A stretch of 32,503 nt of DNA. Origin: Euryarchaeota archaeon UBA495. GTDB taxonomy: Archaea > Thermoplasmatota > Poseidoniia > Poseidoniales > Poseidoniaceae. A program made the position numbers and the translations under genes. The stretch spans positions 1-32,503 of the forward strand of contig DALQ01000039.1 in NCBI GenBank assembly GCA_002496845.1, read 5' to 3'. Positions 25,082 through 31,686 of this stretch are shown here, piece after piece. The notes below the pieces were generated by a model. It saw only the letters and a program-made list of their open reading frames with translations. It made no database searches and was not told the origin of the DNA. Within the stretch, counting starts at the first letter, position 1; each line of letters opens with the position of its first letter.

Positions 25082-25687
25082 TCACTTGCCGCGGTTGAGG
25101 TTCGCCTTGAGCGAGGGTCGGAGCTTCTCAGCGCCCTTGCCCTTGCTGCGGACCAGACCGCGTCCGCGCTTGCCGGCGGAGGTGAGACCACGGGCCGCAC
25201 GGCCGCGGTGGCTGTTGTGACCGTTCGCCTGAGAGAACACACCGAGTTGCTTGTCGGCGATGATCGCGGGATGGTGCGTATCGATGAGGATGACCTCGTA
25301 GTACTTGTGCTTGCCATCCTGGCCGACCCAGTAGGAGTTGAGCACTTCCAAATTGGGGTAGTGGCGAGCGCAGCGCTCTTCGGCGATGCGCTGGATGTTC
25401 TTGCCCATGGTGATCTTTCGCACACCAGCCTTGGAGGGCTTGCGCTTCATGTGCACCTTGCCCTTGCGCAGGCCACCGCGGCGGACGCGGGTGCGGACGA
25501 CGACAACGCCTTGCTTGGCCTTGTAGCCAAGGCGGCGGGCGGCGTCGATGCGCGTGGGCTTCTCGACACGGTCAAAGACGGGGGCACGGCGCCATTGCGC
25601 CATGCGCGTCTGCCGGTACATGTGGGGCAGAGCGTCCTTCGGCTGCTGCCAGGTCGCGCGGACGTGGTGGTAGAGTCCCTTGGTCAT
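25082..25687 (-). CDS. rpl15e: Large-subunit ribosomal protein L15e
   Basis: Ribosomal protein of archaea and eukaryotes, absent from bacteria, and the firmest sign that this is archaeal DNA. The 201 residues match the family throughout: GLYHHVRATWQQP at the start, RMAQWRRAPVFDRVEKPTRIDAARRLGYKAKQG, RVRRGGLRKG, then RHYPNLEVLNSYWVGQDGKHKYYEVILIDTHHP and the basic C-terminus RGLTSAGKRGRGL. A GAGGTG ribosome-binding site (25693-25698) precedes the ATG. A weak TATA-like CTGATAAAG lies at 25722-25730. It heads a probable three-gene transcript with the PRC-barrel protein and rnz. Confidence 0.97.
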   Translation of the reverse strand: MTKGLYHHVRATWQQPKDALPHMYRQTRMAQWRRAPVFDRVEKPTRIDAARRLGYKAKQGVVVVRTRVRRGGLRKGKVHMKRKPSKAGVRKITMGKNIQRIAEERCARHYPNLEVLNSYWVGQDGKHKYYEVILIDTHHPAIIADKQLGVFSQANGHNSHRGRAARGLTSAGKRGRGLVRSKGKGAEKLRPSLKANLNRGK

Positions 25688-25721
25688 ATGGACACCTCAG
25701 CGAGTTGCCGACCTTCCACCC

Positions 25722-25730
25722 CTTTATCAG
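25722..25730 (-). promoter_or_regulatory. TATA-like element upstream of L15e
   Basis: CTGATAAAG on the minus strand lies about 39 bases before the ATG, which leaves room for a short leader of about 13 bases carrying the GAGGTG site. The match to the archaeal TATA consensus is weak. Confidence 0.35.
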
Positions 25731-25734
25731 CCCT

Positions 25735-25756
25735 CCCCCGGGGGTTTGAGCCTCAA
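25735..25756. repeat. Two adjacent short palindromes in the L15e / SerK-like divergent region
   Basis: CCCCCGGGGG (25735-25744) is followed almost directly by TTGAGCCTCAA (25746-25756). They lie next to the TATA-like element of L15e and between two divergent genes, so they could be operator half-sites or mere GC-rich chance. The remainder of the 202-base gap (25757-25889) holds no gene or RNA that I can support. Confidence 0.35.
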
Positions 25757-25889
25757 CGTGGGCGTTCGTTCGGGTGTTGGACGGCCCCGTTGATGGATGC
25801 ATCGACGGAGAAAGGTGCCTTGTCGAGTCCGCAGGATGACGGTCTGCAAGCGGGCAAATTGATGAGGACAACCGCACACCGGACGGGCC

Positions 25890-26291
25890 ATGGAGGTCGT
25901 CTTGGTGGACATGGCGTGGCTGAAGCCCCACGAAGAAGTGGAGCCTCACCGTGTCGACGAGCTTCGGACTCAATTCGAAAAACAAGGTCATGTGGACTTG
26001 CCCCTGTTGGTGGATCGCACCACGGGCACCATCCTTGACGGGCATCATCGGTTCACCGTCGGCCAAGTGCTGGGTTTGGACCGCATGCCCGCCCTGCTGT
26101 TCGATTACCTTGACGAAACCCGCATTGCGGTGGACACGTGGCCTGGGTGTGGACGTGAACTCATCACAAAGCAGGAGATCATCGATTTGGCGTTGCGCGG
26201 TGAACGGACGCCGCCGAAGACGAGCCGTCATCACATCGACGTGCCCATTCCGACCATCGAAGTGGCGCTTGCAGATCTTCGCAATCCCTGA
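25890..26291 (+). CDS. ParB/SerK-like domain protein
   Basis: A 133-residue protein with a ParB/sulfiredoxin-type fold. The core is WLKPHEEVEPHRVDEL (10-25), LPLLVDRTTGTILDGHHRF (37-55; the DGHHR motif at 50-54 is the nucleotide-binding hallmark) and LGLDRMPALLFDYLD. The C-terminal stretch ITKQEIIDLALRGE...TPPKTSRHHI (92-116) is similar to what I recall of archaeal free-serine kinases (SerK type) and SbnI, which phosphorylate L-serine. It lacks any helix-turn-helix domain expected of a chromosome-partition ParB. It is shorter than SerK (about 240 residues). No Shine-Dalgarno is seen before ATG 25890; a later ATG at 25911 is possible. It converges on the rhodanese gene with two bases between the stops. 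Serine kinase is a candidate function only. Confidence 0.75.
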   Translation: MEVVLVDMAWLKPHEEVEPHRVDELRTQFEKQGHVDLPLLVDRTTGTILDGHHRFTVGQVLGLDRMPALLFDYLDETRIAVDTWPGCGRELITKQEIIDLALRGERTPPKTSRHHIDVPIPTIEVALADLRNP

Positions 26292-26293
26292 GG

Positions 26294-26683
26294 CTACTCG
26301 ACCAAGCCAGCCGCTTTGATCGCTCGCCAGCCGCCCCACACCGACCACACGTCGGTGTATCCCATGTCCACCAGAGAGGCGGCGGCGATCGCACTGCGAA
26401 ACCCGCCCCCGCAATACAACACAAGGCGAGCGTCAACGTTGTCCACCAAGGCCTCAATGTCCCGTTCCAGGACGCCCTTGGAGACGTGCACGGCCCCGGC
26501 GAGGTGCCCGGCCTCGAACTCATGCCGCTCACGCACGTCGATGATGAGGAGGTCTGCCTCGCCCGTGAGCATCGCAGACAGGTCTTCGCCGTCGCATTCC
26601 TGTACCCGGCTTCGGCAGGATTCGACGCGTGCCAAAAACCGAGGAGGGTGGGCTTTCGCATGCGCCAAACGATCCGCGTCCAT
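26294..26683 (-). CDS. Rhodanese-like domain protein
   Basis: A 129-residue single rhodanese domain, probably a sulfur-transfer or persulfide carrier. The domain opens with LLIIDVRERHEFEAGHLAGAVHV (45-67) and has the catalytic cysteine C91 in LVLYCGGGFRSAIAA, followed by LVDMGYTDVWSVWGGWRAI, which is the standard C-terminal part. About 40 residues before the domain form an extra basic N-terminus (ARVESCRSRVQEC) with two more cysteines (C23, C30), which might take part in persulfide relay. No clear promoter or ribosome-binding site is seen upstream. The gene start lies against the divergent methyltransferase gene, and the two may overlap. Confidence 0.9.
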   Translation of the reverse strand: MDADRLAHAKAHPPRFLARVESCRSRVQECDGEDLSAMLTGEADLLIIDVRERHEFEAGHLAGAVHVSKGVLERDIEALVDNVDARLVLYCGGGFRSAIAAASLVDMGYTDVWSVWGGWRAIKAAGLVE

Positions 26684-26734
26684 GGTGGCTCAACCCAGCA
26701 TCAGGCTCATGACCGCTTCGTCGGCTGCCCCACC

Positions 26735-27448
26735 ATGCAGCGTCAGGGTGTTCCGGCCGCAGAAGAGGCGCTTGCTTCAGGCCAAGCAAAAGCCATCCTT
26801 GTTCTGAAGGGCCACGACGAGGGCATCGCACGCCTGTGCGTGCAAGCACGTGCTGCAGGCGTCCCTGTGCACGAAATCACCGACCGCGACATGTGGAGGA
26901 TGGCACAACCCGGGGACCAAGCATCTCCAAGCGTGCTGACCTTGGTGGGCCGGGACCCGGAGGCAGCGAACATCAACGAACTCATGGCGCGCGGCGGCAT
27001 GCTGCTTTGCCTCGATGGTGTCGCCTATGCCGGCAACATGGGCTTCTCGGTGCGCACCGCGGAAGTCGCAGGTGCGGCGGGCGTGGTGCTCGCCACCGAG
27101 CAACCGATTCCAGGCCGTGCATGGAAGGACCTCCGTCACAGCAGCATGCAGGCAACGAGGTTCATTCCCGTCGTGGAATGCAGCATCGAGGAAGCCATCG
27201 CTTCTGCGAAGTCGGAAGGATACCGTGTTGTGGTGGTTGAGGACGTCGGAGACACGGATCTGCCTGACGTTGATTTGACCGGCGACGTGATGTTGGTCGT
27301 TGGGGCCGAAGCGGAAGGCGTCAGCACAACGGCCCTTGACGCGGCCGATGCAGTGGTGCGCTTGCCAATGCACGGCTTCGTGCCGTCCTACAACCTGCAA
27401 GTGGCCGTGGCCTGCGCGTGTGTGGAAGCCGCCCGTCAACGACGGTGA
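26735..27448 (+). CDS. SpoU/TrmH-family RNA 2'-O-ribose methyltransferase
   Basis: SAM-dependent knotted (SPOUT) methyltransferase acting on tRNA or rRNA ribose. All three family motifs are present: YAGNMGFSVRTAEVAGAAGVVL (motif 1), VVGAEAEGVSTTALDAADAVVRLPMHG (motif 2, given by its core GAEAEGVS and RLPMHG) and FVPSYNLQVAVACACVEAARQ (motif 3). A short substrate-binding domain precedes them (GVPAAEEALASGQAKAILVL). Motif 3 has tyrosine-asparagine where SLN is usual. The start is uncertain: ATG 26735 begins at the domain edge (237 residues). ATG 26660 has a GGAGGGTGG site upstream, but it would overlap the rhodanese gene by 24 bases on the other strand. The target nucleotide cannot be read from the sequence. 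Confidence 0.9.
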   Translation: MQRQGVPAAEEALASGQAKAILVLKGHDEGIARLCVQARAAGVPVHEITDRDMWRMAQPGDQASPSVLTLVGRDPEAANINELMARGGMLLCLDGVAYAGNMGFSVRTAEVAGAAGVVLATEQPIPGRAWKDLRHSSMQATRFIPVVECSIEEAIASAKSEGYRVVVVEDVGDTDLPDVDLTGDVMLVVGAEAEGVSTTALDAADAVVRLPMHGFVPSYNLQVAVACACVEAARQRR

Positions 27449-27461
27449 CAACGGATGGCCC

Positions 27462-27466
27462 TTTTT
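27462..27466 (+). terminator. Possible T-run terminator after the methyltransferase
   Basis: A run of five T lies 14 bases after the stop codon, between the methyltransferase gene and the promoter of the phn-like operon. Archaeal termination can use short T-runs; the run is short and there is no strong stem. Confidence 0.3.
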
Positions 27467-27480
27467 GCCCACGAGGAAGG

Positions 27481-27493
27481 GGTTTTAGGGTAA
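27481..27493 (+). promoter_or_regulatory. TATA-like promoter of the phn-like operon
   Basis: GGTTTTAGGGTAA is centred about 26 bases before the GTG at 27512, the spacing expected for a leaderless start. No Shine-Dalgarno precedes that GTG. The TTTTAGGG core also occurs in the palindrome at the nuoA promoter (7858-7865). Confidence 0.45.
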
Positions 27494-27511
27494 GCGAAAA
27501 ACCGTCCGAGC

Positions 27512-28183
27512 GTGGACGCCGAGGCGATGCTGTCCACCCGCGGGTTGTCCGTGGGATACGACAATGCGTTGGTTTCCGGCATCGATTTGGACATCTTTCC
27601 AGGTGACATCATCGGAATCATCGGGCCTTCTGGAATTGGCAAAACCACGCTTTTGAGGACCTTGGCTGGCTTGGTACCTCCTTTCCAAGGCACCCTCGAA
27701 CATACCCTCGTTGAACGTGGGGAATTGGGCTACATCCCTCAGCGTCTCGGCCTGGTTCGCCACGCTTCGGTGGAACACAACGTCGCTTTGGGTGCACGTT
27801 CCAGCGCACGAAAACCACCGGAGGGTGTCTCGGTTCGACGCTGGAGAAGCACGGTTACCGCCGAAGCGATCAAGGCGATGGGGTTGACCGAAAAAACCCG
27901 CGAGCCGGTCCGCCGACTTTCTGGCGGCCAACAACGCCGCACCGCCACCGCACGCACCCTCGCTCAGAGACCCCGCATCGTCCTCGCCGATGAATTCCTC
28001 AGTGAACTCGATGCAGAAAACGTCGAGATGGTGTTTGGTGCCATTCACCGACTGGTCAAGGAAAACGACGCCGCGCTGGTGGTGGTCGAGCACAACGTCG
28101 AGCGAGCCTTCCAGTATTGCACGAGGGTGCTTCAGGTTGAGGACGGCCGACTGAATCCCGTCAAAGGAGGGGAAAACGAGTGA
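27512..28183 (+). CDS. PhnC-like ABC transporter ATPase
   Basis: Cytoplasmic ATPase of a phosphonate/phosphate-ester type importer. The 223 residues contain Walker A GPSGIGKTTLL (38-48), the Q-loop at YIPQRLGL (Q77), the signature LSGGQQRR (136-143), Walker B RIVLADEF (155-162, E161) and the switch histidine H194 in VVVVEHN. The Q-loop region and RLGLVRHASVEHNVALG correspond to the PhnC stretch that usually reads QxxxLVxRxSVLxNVLxG. The PhnC assignment rests also on the PhnE-like permease that overlaps it by four bases (GTGA, 28180-28183). The start is GTG 27512 (with a TATA-like element 26 bases upstream) or ATG 27527; either leaves the fold intact. Unlike most PhnC genes it has no PhnD partner next to it. 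Confidence 0.88.
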   Translation: MDAEAMLSTRGLSVGYDNALVSGIDLDIFPGDIIGIIGPSGIGKTTLLRTLAGLVPPFQGTLEHTLVERGELGYIPQRLGLVRHASVEHNVALGARSSARKPPEGVSVRRWRSTVTAEAIKAMGLTEKTREPVRRLSGGQQRRTATARTLAQRPRIVLADEFLSELDAENVEMVFGAIHRLVKENDAALVVVEHNVERAFQYCTRVLQVEDGRLNPVKGGENE

Positions 28184-29088
28184 ATCGGGGCATGCTCAAC
28201 ATTGGGCTGCTGACGCTCGCCATGTTGCTGCTGACGGCGGTGATGTTGAACGATTTGGCCGCGGGTCAATGGTCGCGTTTCGAGGGGGGATGGGACAACC
28301 TTCGTCGCTTGGTCACCGAAAGCCTCTGGCCGCCCGATTGGTCCGTGCTGAAGGCTCGAAATTATCCACCGTGTGAAGCGGCGTTTGGTTTCCTTTGTTC
28401 CAAAGCCTACCTTGGGATGGTTGAGACGTTGAAAATGGCCTTCGTGGGAACCGTGATCGGTTTCCTTGGCGCCATCGTCTTGGCCCCCATGGCAGCAAGC
28501 AACCTTTCGCCCGCGTGGATGGGAGGCCCTGCCCGCCTCTTATTGGCCGGCACGCGCAGCCTTCCCAGCATCATCTGGGCCATCCTCTTCGTGGCCATTG
28601 TTGGTCTCGGGCCGCTCGCAGGCGTCCTCGCCATGGCCTTCTACACGGTCGGGTACCTCGGGAAGCTTCAATTCGAGTCCTTTGAGGGACTGGCCAACGG
28701 GCCACTTGAAGCCGCCCGAGCCATGGGAATGAACCGAACGCAGACCTTCCTTTTCGTGGTCGTCCCCGAATCCGCGAACGGGCTCATCAGCCAGGTGTTG
28801 TTCATGTTCGAGTACAACGTCCGGCACGGCAGCGTGCTCGGTTTGGTGGGAGCAGGCGGCATCGGGTACTACCTGCAGTACTATCTTGGATTTCTCCTGT
28901 ACGACGCGGTGATGTCACTCATCATCGTCATCTTCATCGTCGTGGTGTGCATCGAAGCCGTCTCACGGCGCCTCCGTTCCTTCCTCTCAGAATCCGATGA
29001 CGTGCCAAAGGCCAGTTGGATGTCCATCCTCCTGAGCCCAGACCAAGCGATAGCGGCCCACGCCACTTCTTCGGACCACGAGGACTGA
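28180..29088 (+). CDS. PhnE-like ABC transporter permease
   Basis: A 302-residue membrane permease. PhnE marks are GTRSLPSIIWAILFVAIVGLG (core 124-144), YLGKLQFESFEGLANGPLEAARAMGMNRTQ (EAA loop that contacts the ATPase, about 159-188) and EYNVRHGSVLGLVGAGGIG (211-229), nearly the family signature FEINVRxSTVLGLVGAGGIG. The N-terminal helix is followed by an outside segment of about 50 residues holding two cysteines (C65, C73) that could form a disulfide. The start is GTG 28180, with GGAGG ahead of it, overlapping the ATPase stop. The substrate-binding protein PhnD is missing from the window, so the substrate is not determined; phosphonate, phosphite or a phosphate ester are the family's usual cargo. 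Confidence 0.9.
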   Translation: MNRGMLNIGLLTLAMLLLTAVMLNDLAAGQWSRFEGGWDNLRRLVTESLWPPDWSVLKARNYPPCEAAFGFLCSKAYLGMVETLKMAFVGTVIGFLGAIVLAPMAASNLSPAWMGGPARLLLAGTRSLPSIIWAILFVAIVGLGPLAGVLAMAFYTVGYLGKLQFESFEGLANGPLEAARAMGMNRTQTFLFVVVPESANGLISQVLFMFEYNVRHGSVLGLVGAGGIGYYLQYYLGFLLYDAVMSLIIVIFIVVVCIEAVSRRLRSFLSESDDVPKASWMSILLSPDQAIAAHATSSDHED

Positions 29089-29097
29089 GGTGAGAGG
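29086..29097 (+). promoter_or_regulatory. Stop-fused Shine-Dalgarno, PhnE-like gene to phosphotransferase gene
   Basis: The permease stop opens TGAGGTGAGAGG before the GTG start of the next gene, again 12 nt from stop to start, which ties the 862-residue enzyme to the transporter operon. Confidence 0.72.
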
Positions 29098-31686
29098 GTG
29101 AACGAACGTGGCCTTGTGGCCCTCCTCGTCGCACTGCTGATGGTACCTCTGCTGACCCATACGGCTCCTTACGTCTACGGCAATCCCGAGGAACCAAGCA
29201 CGGTCTTCCCTCCACCTGAGGCCCATGAGCCACTCAGCCAAGGCGTGGTGTTGATCCTCCTCGATGGGGTCGGAGAAACCGTCATGCTCGACGAAGACAA
29301 GATGCCCAAGTTGCACGAGCGCTTGACCAGCAGCGCTGTGCTATCCCTCACCACCGGGCCGATCACCCTCTCGGCCACAGCAACCAGCGAGATGATGACC
29401 GGCGTTCCAAATGCGCCTGTCGATGGTTTCAGAAATTTTAGATTGAGCCACCCTGGGGGCACCGACCCGTGGCTGAGTGCAGCGCAGGACCCGCGTTATT
29501 CCGTCGGCATGGTCGGCTCCTACGTCATGGGAAACCTCTACGATCCGTTCCCTGACATCGAATTCGTCAACACCTTTGGTGGCAACGGGGACTACTTCGA
29601 AGGGGACGCTGAGACCACAGCTCTTGGACTTGAATGGCTTGAGGAGGGACGCCACAACGTCGTGGCCTTGCATTATTCTGGGACCGACAAGGTTGGGCAC
29701 CATTGGGGCATTGAAACCGAGAAGTACCACGAAAAGTTGCTCCACGTCGACGGCCAAGTCGATGAGGTGCTCAACGCCCTTCCAGCGGGGTGGACGGCCA
29801 TCGTCACGGCCGATCACGGAATGACTTCTACCGGCAGCCATGGTTCTTCTGAGGCCGTGACGCGAGAAGTGGCAGCGGTGCTCATCGGCGCAGGAGTGCG
29901 TCAGGGCGTGACCCTCGATGGCCACCAGCGCGACCTTGCTGCCCTGCTGCCCGCGTTGCTTGACCTGCCGTTCCCTGCCCAACTTCACGGGCAAATTCCG
30001 CTCGATGCGTTGACGCTCCTGCCGGGAGAATCCGAACGTTTGGAGGCGTGGAATTGGCAGGCGGCCGTCGAACGGGCCAACTTCCACCAAGTACAGGACG
30101 GTGGCCCGCCGCTCAATGCATCGACCATCGAATGGTCGCGCGTTCAAGCCGATGAAGGCCTCAACCGAACGTCGGACGTGGCGCTTTCGGCCCTGACATG
30201 GGCCGTTTTGCTCGGGCTTGCGGCCCGTTGGGCGCACCGGCGATACGGTGGTGGCTGGTGGGGGGTGCTTGCGGGAGGCGCAGGCTTGCTCATCCTCCTT
30301 TCCGCACAAGCCTCCCTTGGTTGGTCCGCCATGGTTCCACGTGGTCTCGGCGCCGTGGCGGCTGCAGGATTGACGCGGCTGGCGTTGGCGCCTGACGGAG
30401 CATGGACGGAACATCATGCGCGGGCTGATCGCCGGGAAGCGGGTGGTCTCCTTGGCCTCATGACCGTCGTGCTGATCTTTGGTGATGCAAGCCAAGCCAT
30501 CGTGGTGGGATGCATGGGGAGCGTGGCCATGCTGGCCTTCAGAGCGGGACAAAACCGCCCCTTGCCTTCGTGGAATGCTGCGGCGCCTGCCGTGGGGGCC
30601 GTGCTTGTGCTTCTTGCCGCATCCTATGGGAGCTTGCGGGTCTGGTTCGTGCTTCCCGTCCTTTTCGGATGGGGGCTTGGCAGGGTGGTGGAACGTCTCC
30701 GTGCATCTCCTTCGGTTGCAAGCCTCGATTGGACGGCTGGCTTGACCGCCTTGGCTGCCCTCGGCGTGTTGCTTCCTCACCGACGGATTCTGGACGGCAA
30801 CCTGTTGCTCGAACTGGTGCGAATGGATCCGACCGGGGACGTGGCACGTGGGGTGTTCTCGCTCCTCCTCATGGCCCTCACCGCTGGCGTTTGGACCTTG
30901 CACGTGCACGGACGGATGAAGGTGCGTCCAGCCGGACTCATGCTTGGGATGTTGATCGCCGTCATGGCGATCCGTGTTGCGCGGAGCAACCTCGTCGACT
31001 GGATGGCCTTGGCCGCGTTGTTGGTGGTGTACATCACGGCGGCCAGGGACGTGCTGGACGCGTCGTCCTCGGGGACGTTACCAAAGGGCATGTTTGAGGC
31101 CGCCTTAACGGGGCATATGCTGCTGATTTGGGGGCCTTGGTCGGCCTTGAGCAGCCTGTGCGTGCTGGTGGTGGCCCCAAGACTGGTCAAGGCGATTGAG
31201 CCACAACAGGTCACACGCTACCTTTGGGTCACGCACGCCGTGCTCCCTTGGGTGCTCGTGGCAACATGGTGGACCATGCTTGGTCAAGTGGACGGCGTGC
31301 AAACCTGCCACGAGGGTTTGTGCCCTTACCCGAGAGAACTCGATCCTGGCACGGTGGTGCTCAACGGAGGATACGTGGGGGCTCGAGGGAACCCCTCAGA
31401 CCAGTGGATTGGAATGATGGTGGTGACGCCGCTGTTGGCCGTCATTGGATCCCTTTGCTGGGCGTTCAGCCAAGCAGGAGTTGATCTGCGACCTTACCTC
31501 ACCTTGCAAGGACTCCTGATGGTCGGTTGTTTGGCCACGCTGGCCTTTGCACCGTCCTACCCACGGCTGGTGTTCGCGCTGTCCTACAACGCCCTCTTTG
31601 CTGCGTTGCAGGTGACGGTCGGCGCGGCGGTGCTGATGCTGGCGATGCGAGACAAGCGAGCGAATCAGACGGCGCTCACCGCGTAG
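29098..31686 (+). CDS. GPI ethanolamine-phosphate transferase-like membrane enzyme (alkaline phosphatase superfamily)
   Basis: An 862-residue protein with an N-terminal signal-anchor helix (5-26), an outward-facing alkaline-phosphatase-superfamily domain (about 48-345) and about a dozen membrane helices (about 360-855). Metal and catalytic marks are D56 in VVLILLDGVGE, a Thr-rich nucleophile region at 88-102 (PITLSATATSEMMTG, T90 the likely nucleophile by comparison with the PPTTT...TTG motif of PIG-O), D197 and H201 in SGTDKVGHHWG, D239 and H240 in TADHGMTSTG, and H248 in GSHGSSE. The DHGMxxxGSHG pattern plus the polytopic C-terminus is the layout of eukaryotic GPI ethanolamine-phosphate transferases (PIG-N, PIG-O, PIG-G). 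A loop near residues 736-746 holds CHEGLCPYPRE. The start is GTG 29098 after a good ribosome-binding site. A secreted phosphodiesterase or phosphonate hydrolase is the main alternative. The last 22 bases overlap the convergent dehydrogenase gene. Confidence 0.82.
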   Translation: MNERGLVALLVALLMVPLLTHTAPYVYGNPEEPSTVFPPPEAHEPLSQGVVLILLDGVGETVMLDEDKMPKLHERLTSSAVLSLTTGPITLSATATSEMMTGVPNAPVDGFRNFRLSHPGGTDPWLSAAQDPRYSVGMVGSYVMGNLYDPFPDIEFVNTFGGNGDYFEGDAETTALGLEWLEEGRHNVVALHYSGTDKVGHHWGIETEKYHEKLLHVDGQVDEVLNALPAGWTAIVTADHGMTSTGSHGSSEAVTREVAAVLIGAGVRQGVTLDGHQRDLAALLPALLDLPFPAQLHGQIPLDALTLLPGESERLEAWNWQAAVERANFHQVQDGGPPLNASTIEWSRVQADEGLNRTSDVALSALTWAVLLGLAARWAHRRYGGGWWGVLAGGAGLLILLSAQASLGWSAMVPRGLGAVAAAGLTRLALAPDGAWTEHHARADRREAGGLLGLMTVVLIFGDASQAIVVGCMGSVAMLAFRAGQNRPLPSWNAAAPAVGAVLVLLAASYGSLRVWFVLPVLFGWGLGRVVERLRASPSVASLDWTAGLTALAALGVLLPHRRILDGNLLLELVRMDPTGDVARGVFSLLLMALTAGVWTLHVHGRMKVRPAGLMLGMLIAVMAIRVARSNLVDWMALAALLVVYITAARDVLDASSSGTLPKGMFEAALTGHMLLIWGPWSALSSLCVLVVAPRLVKAIEPQQVTRYLWVTHAVLPWVLVATWWTMLGQVDGVQTCHEGLCPYPRELDPGTVVLNGGYVGARGNPSDQWIGMMVVTPLLAVIGSLCWAFSQAGVDLRPYLTLQGLLMVGCLATLAFAPSYPRLVFALSYNALFAALQVTVGAAVLMLAMRDKRANQTALTA

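Noticed and set aside
25757..25889. Possible small RNA or gene in the divergent gap
   Set aside because: There is no reading frame with a start signal, no strong stem and no T-run; it is more likely promoter and leader sequence.
25890..26291. Chromosome-partition protein ParB
   Set aside because: Only the N-terminal nucleotide-binding fold is present, with no helix-turn-helix and no ParA neighbour.
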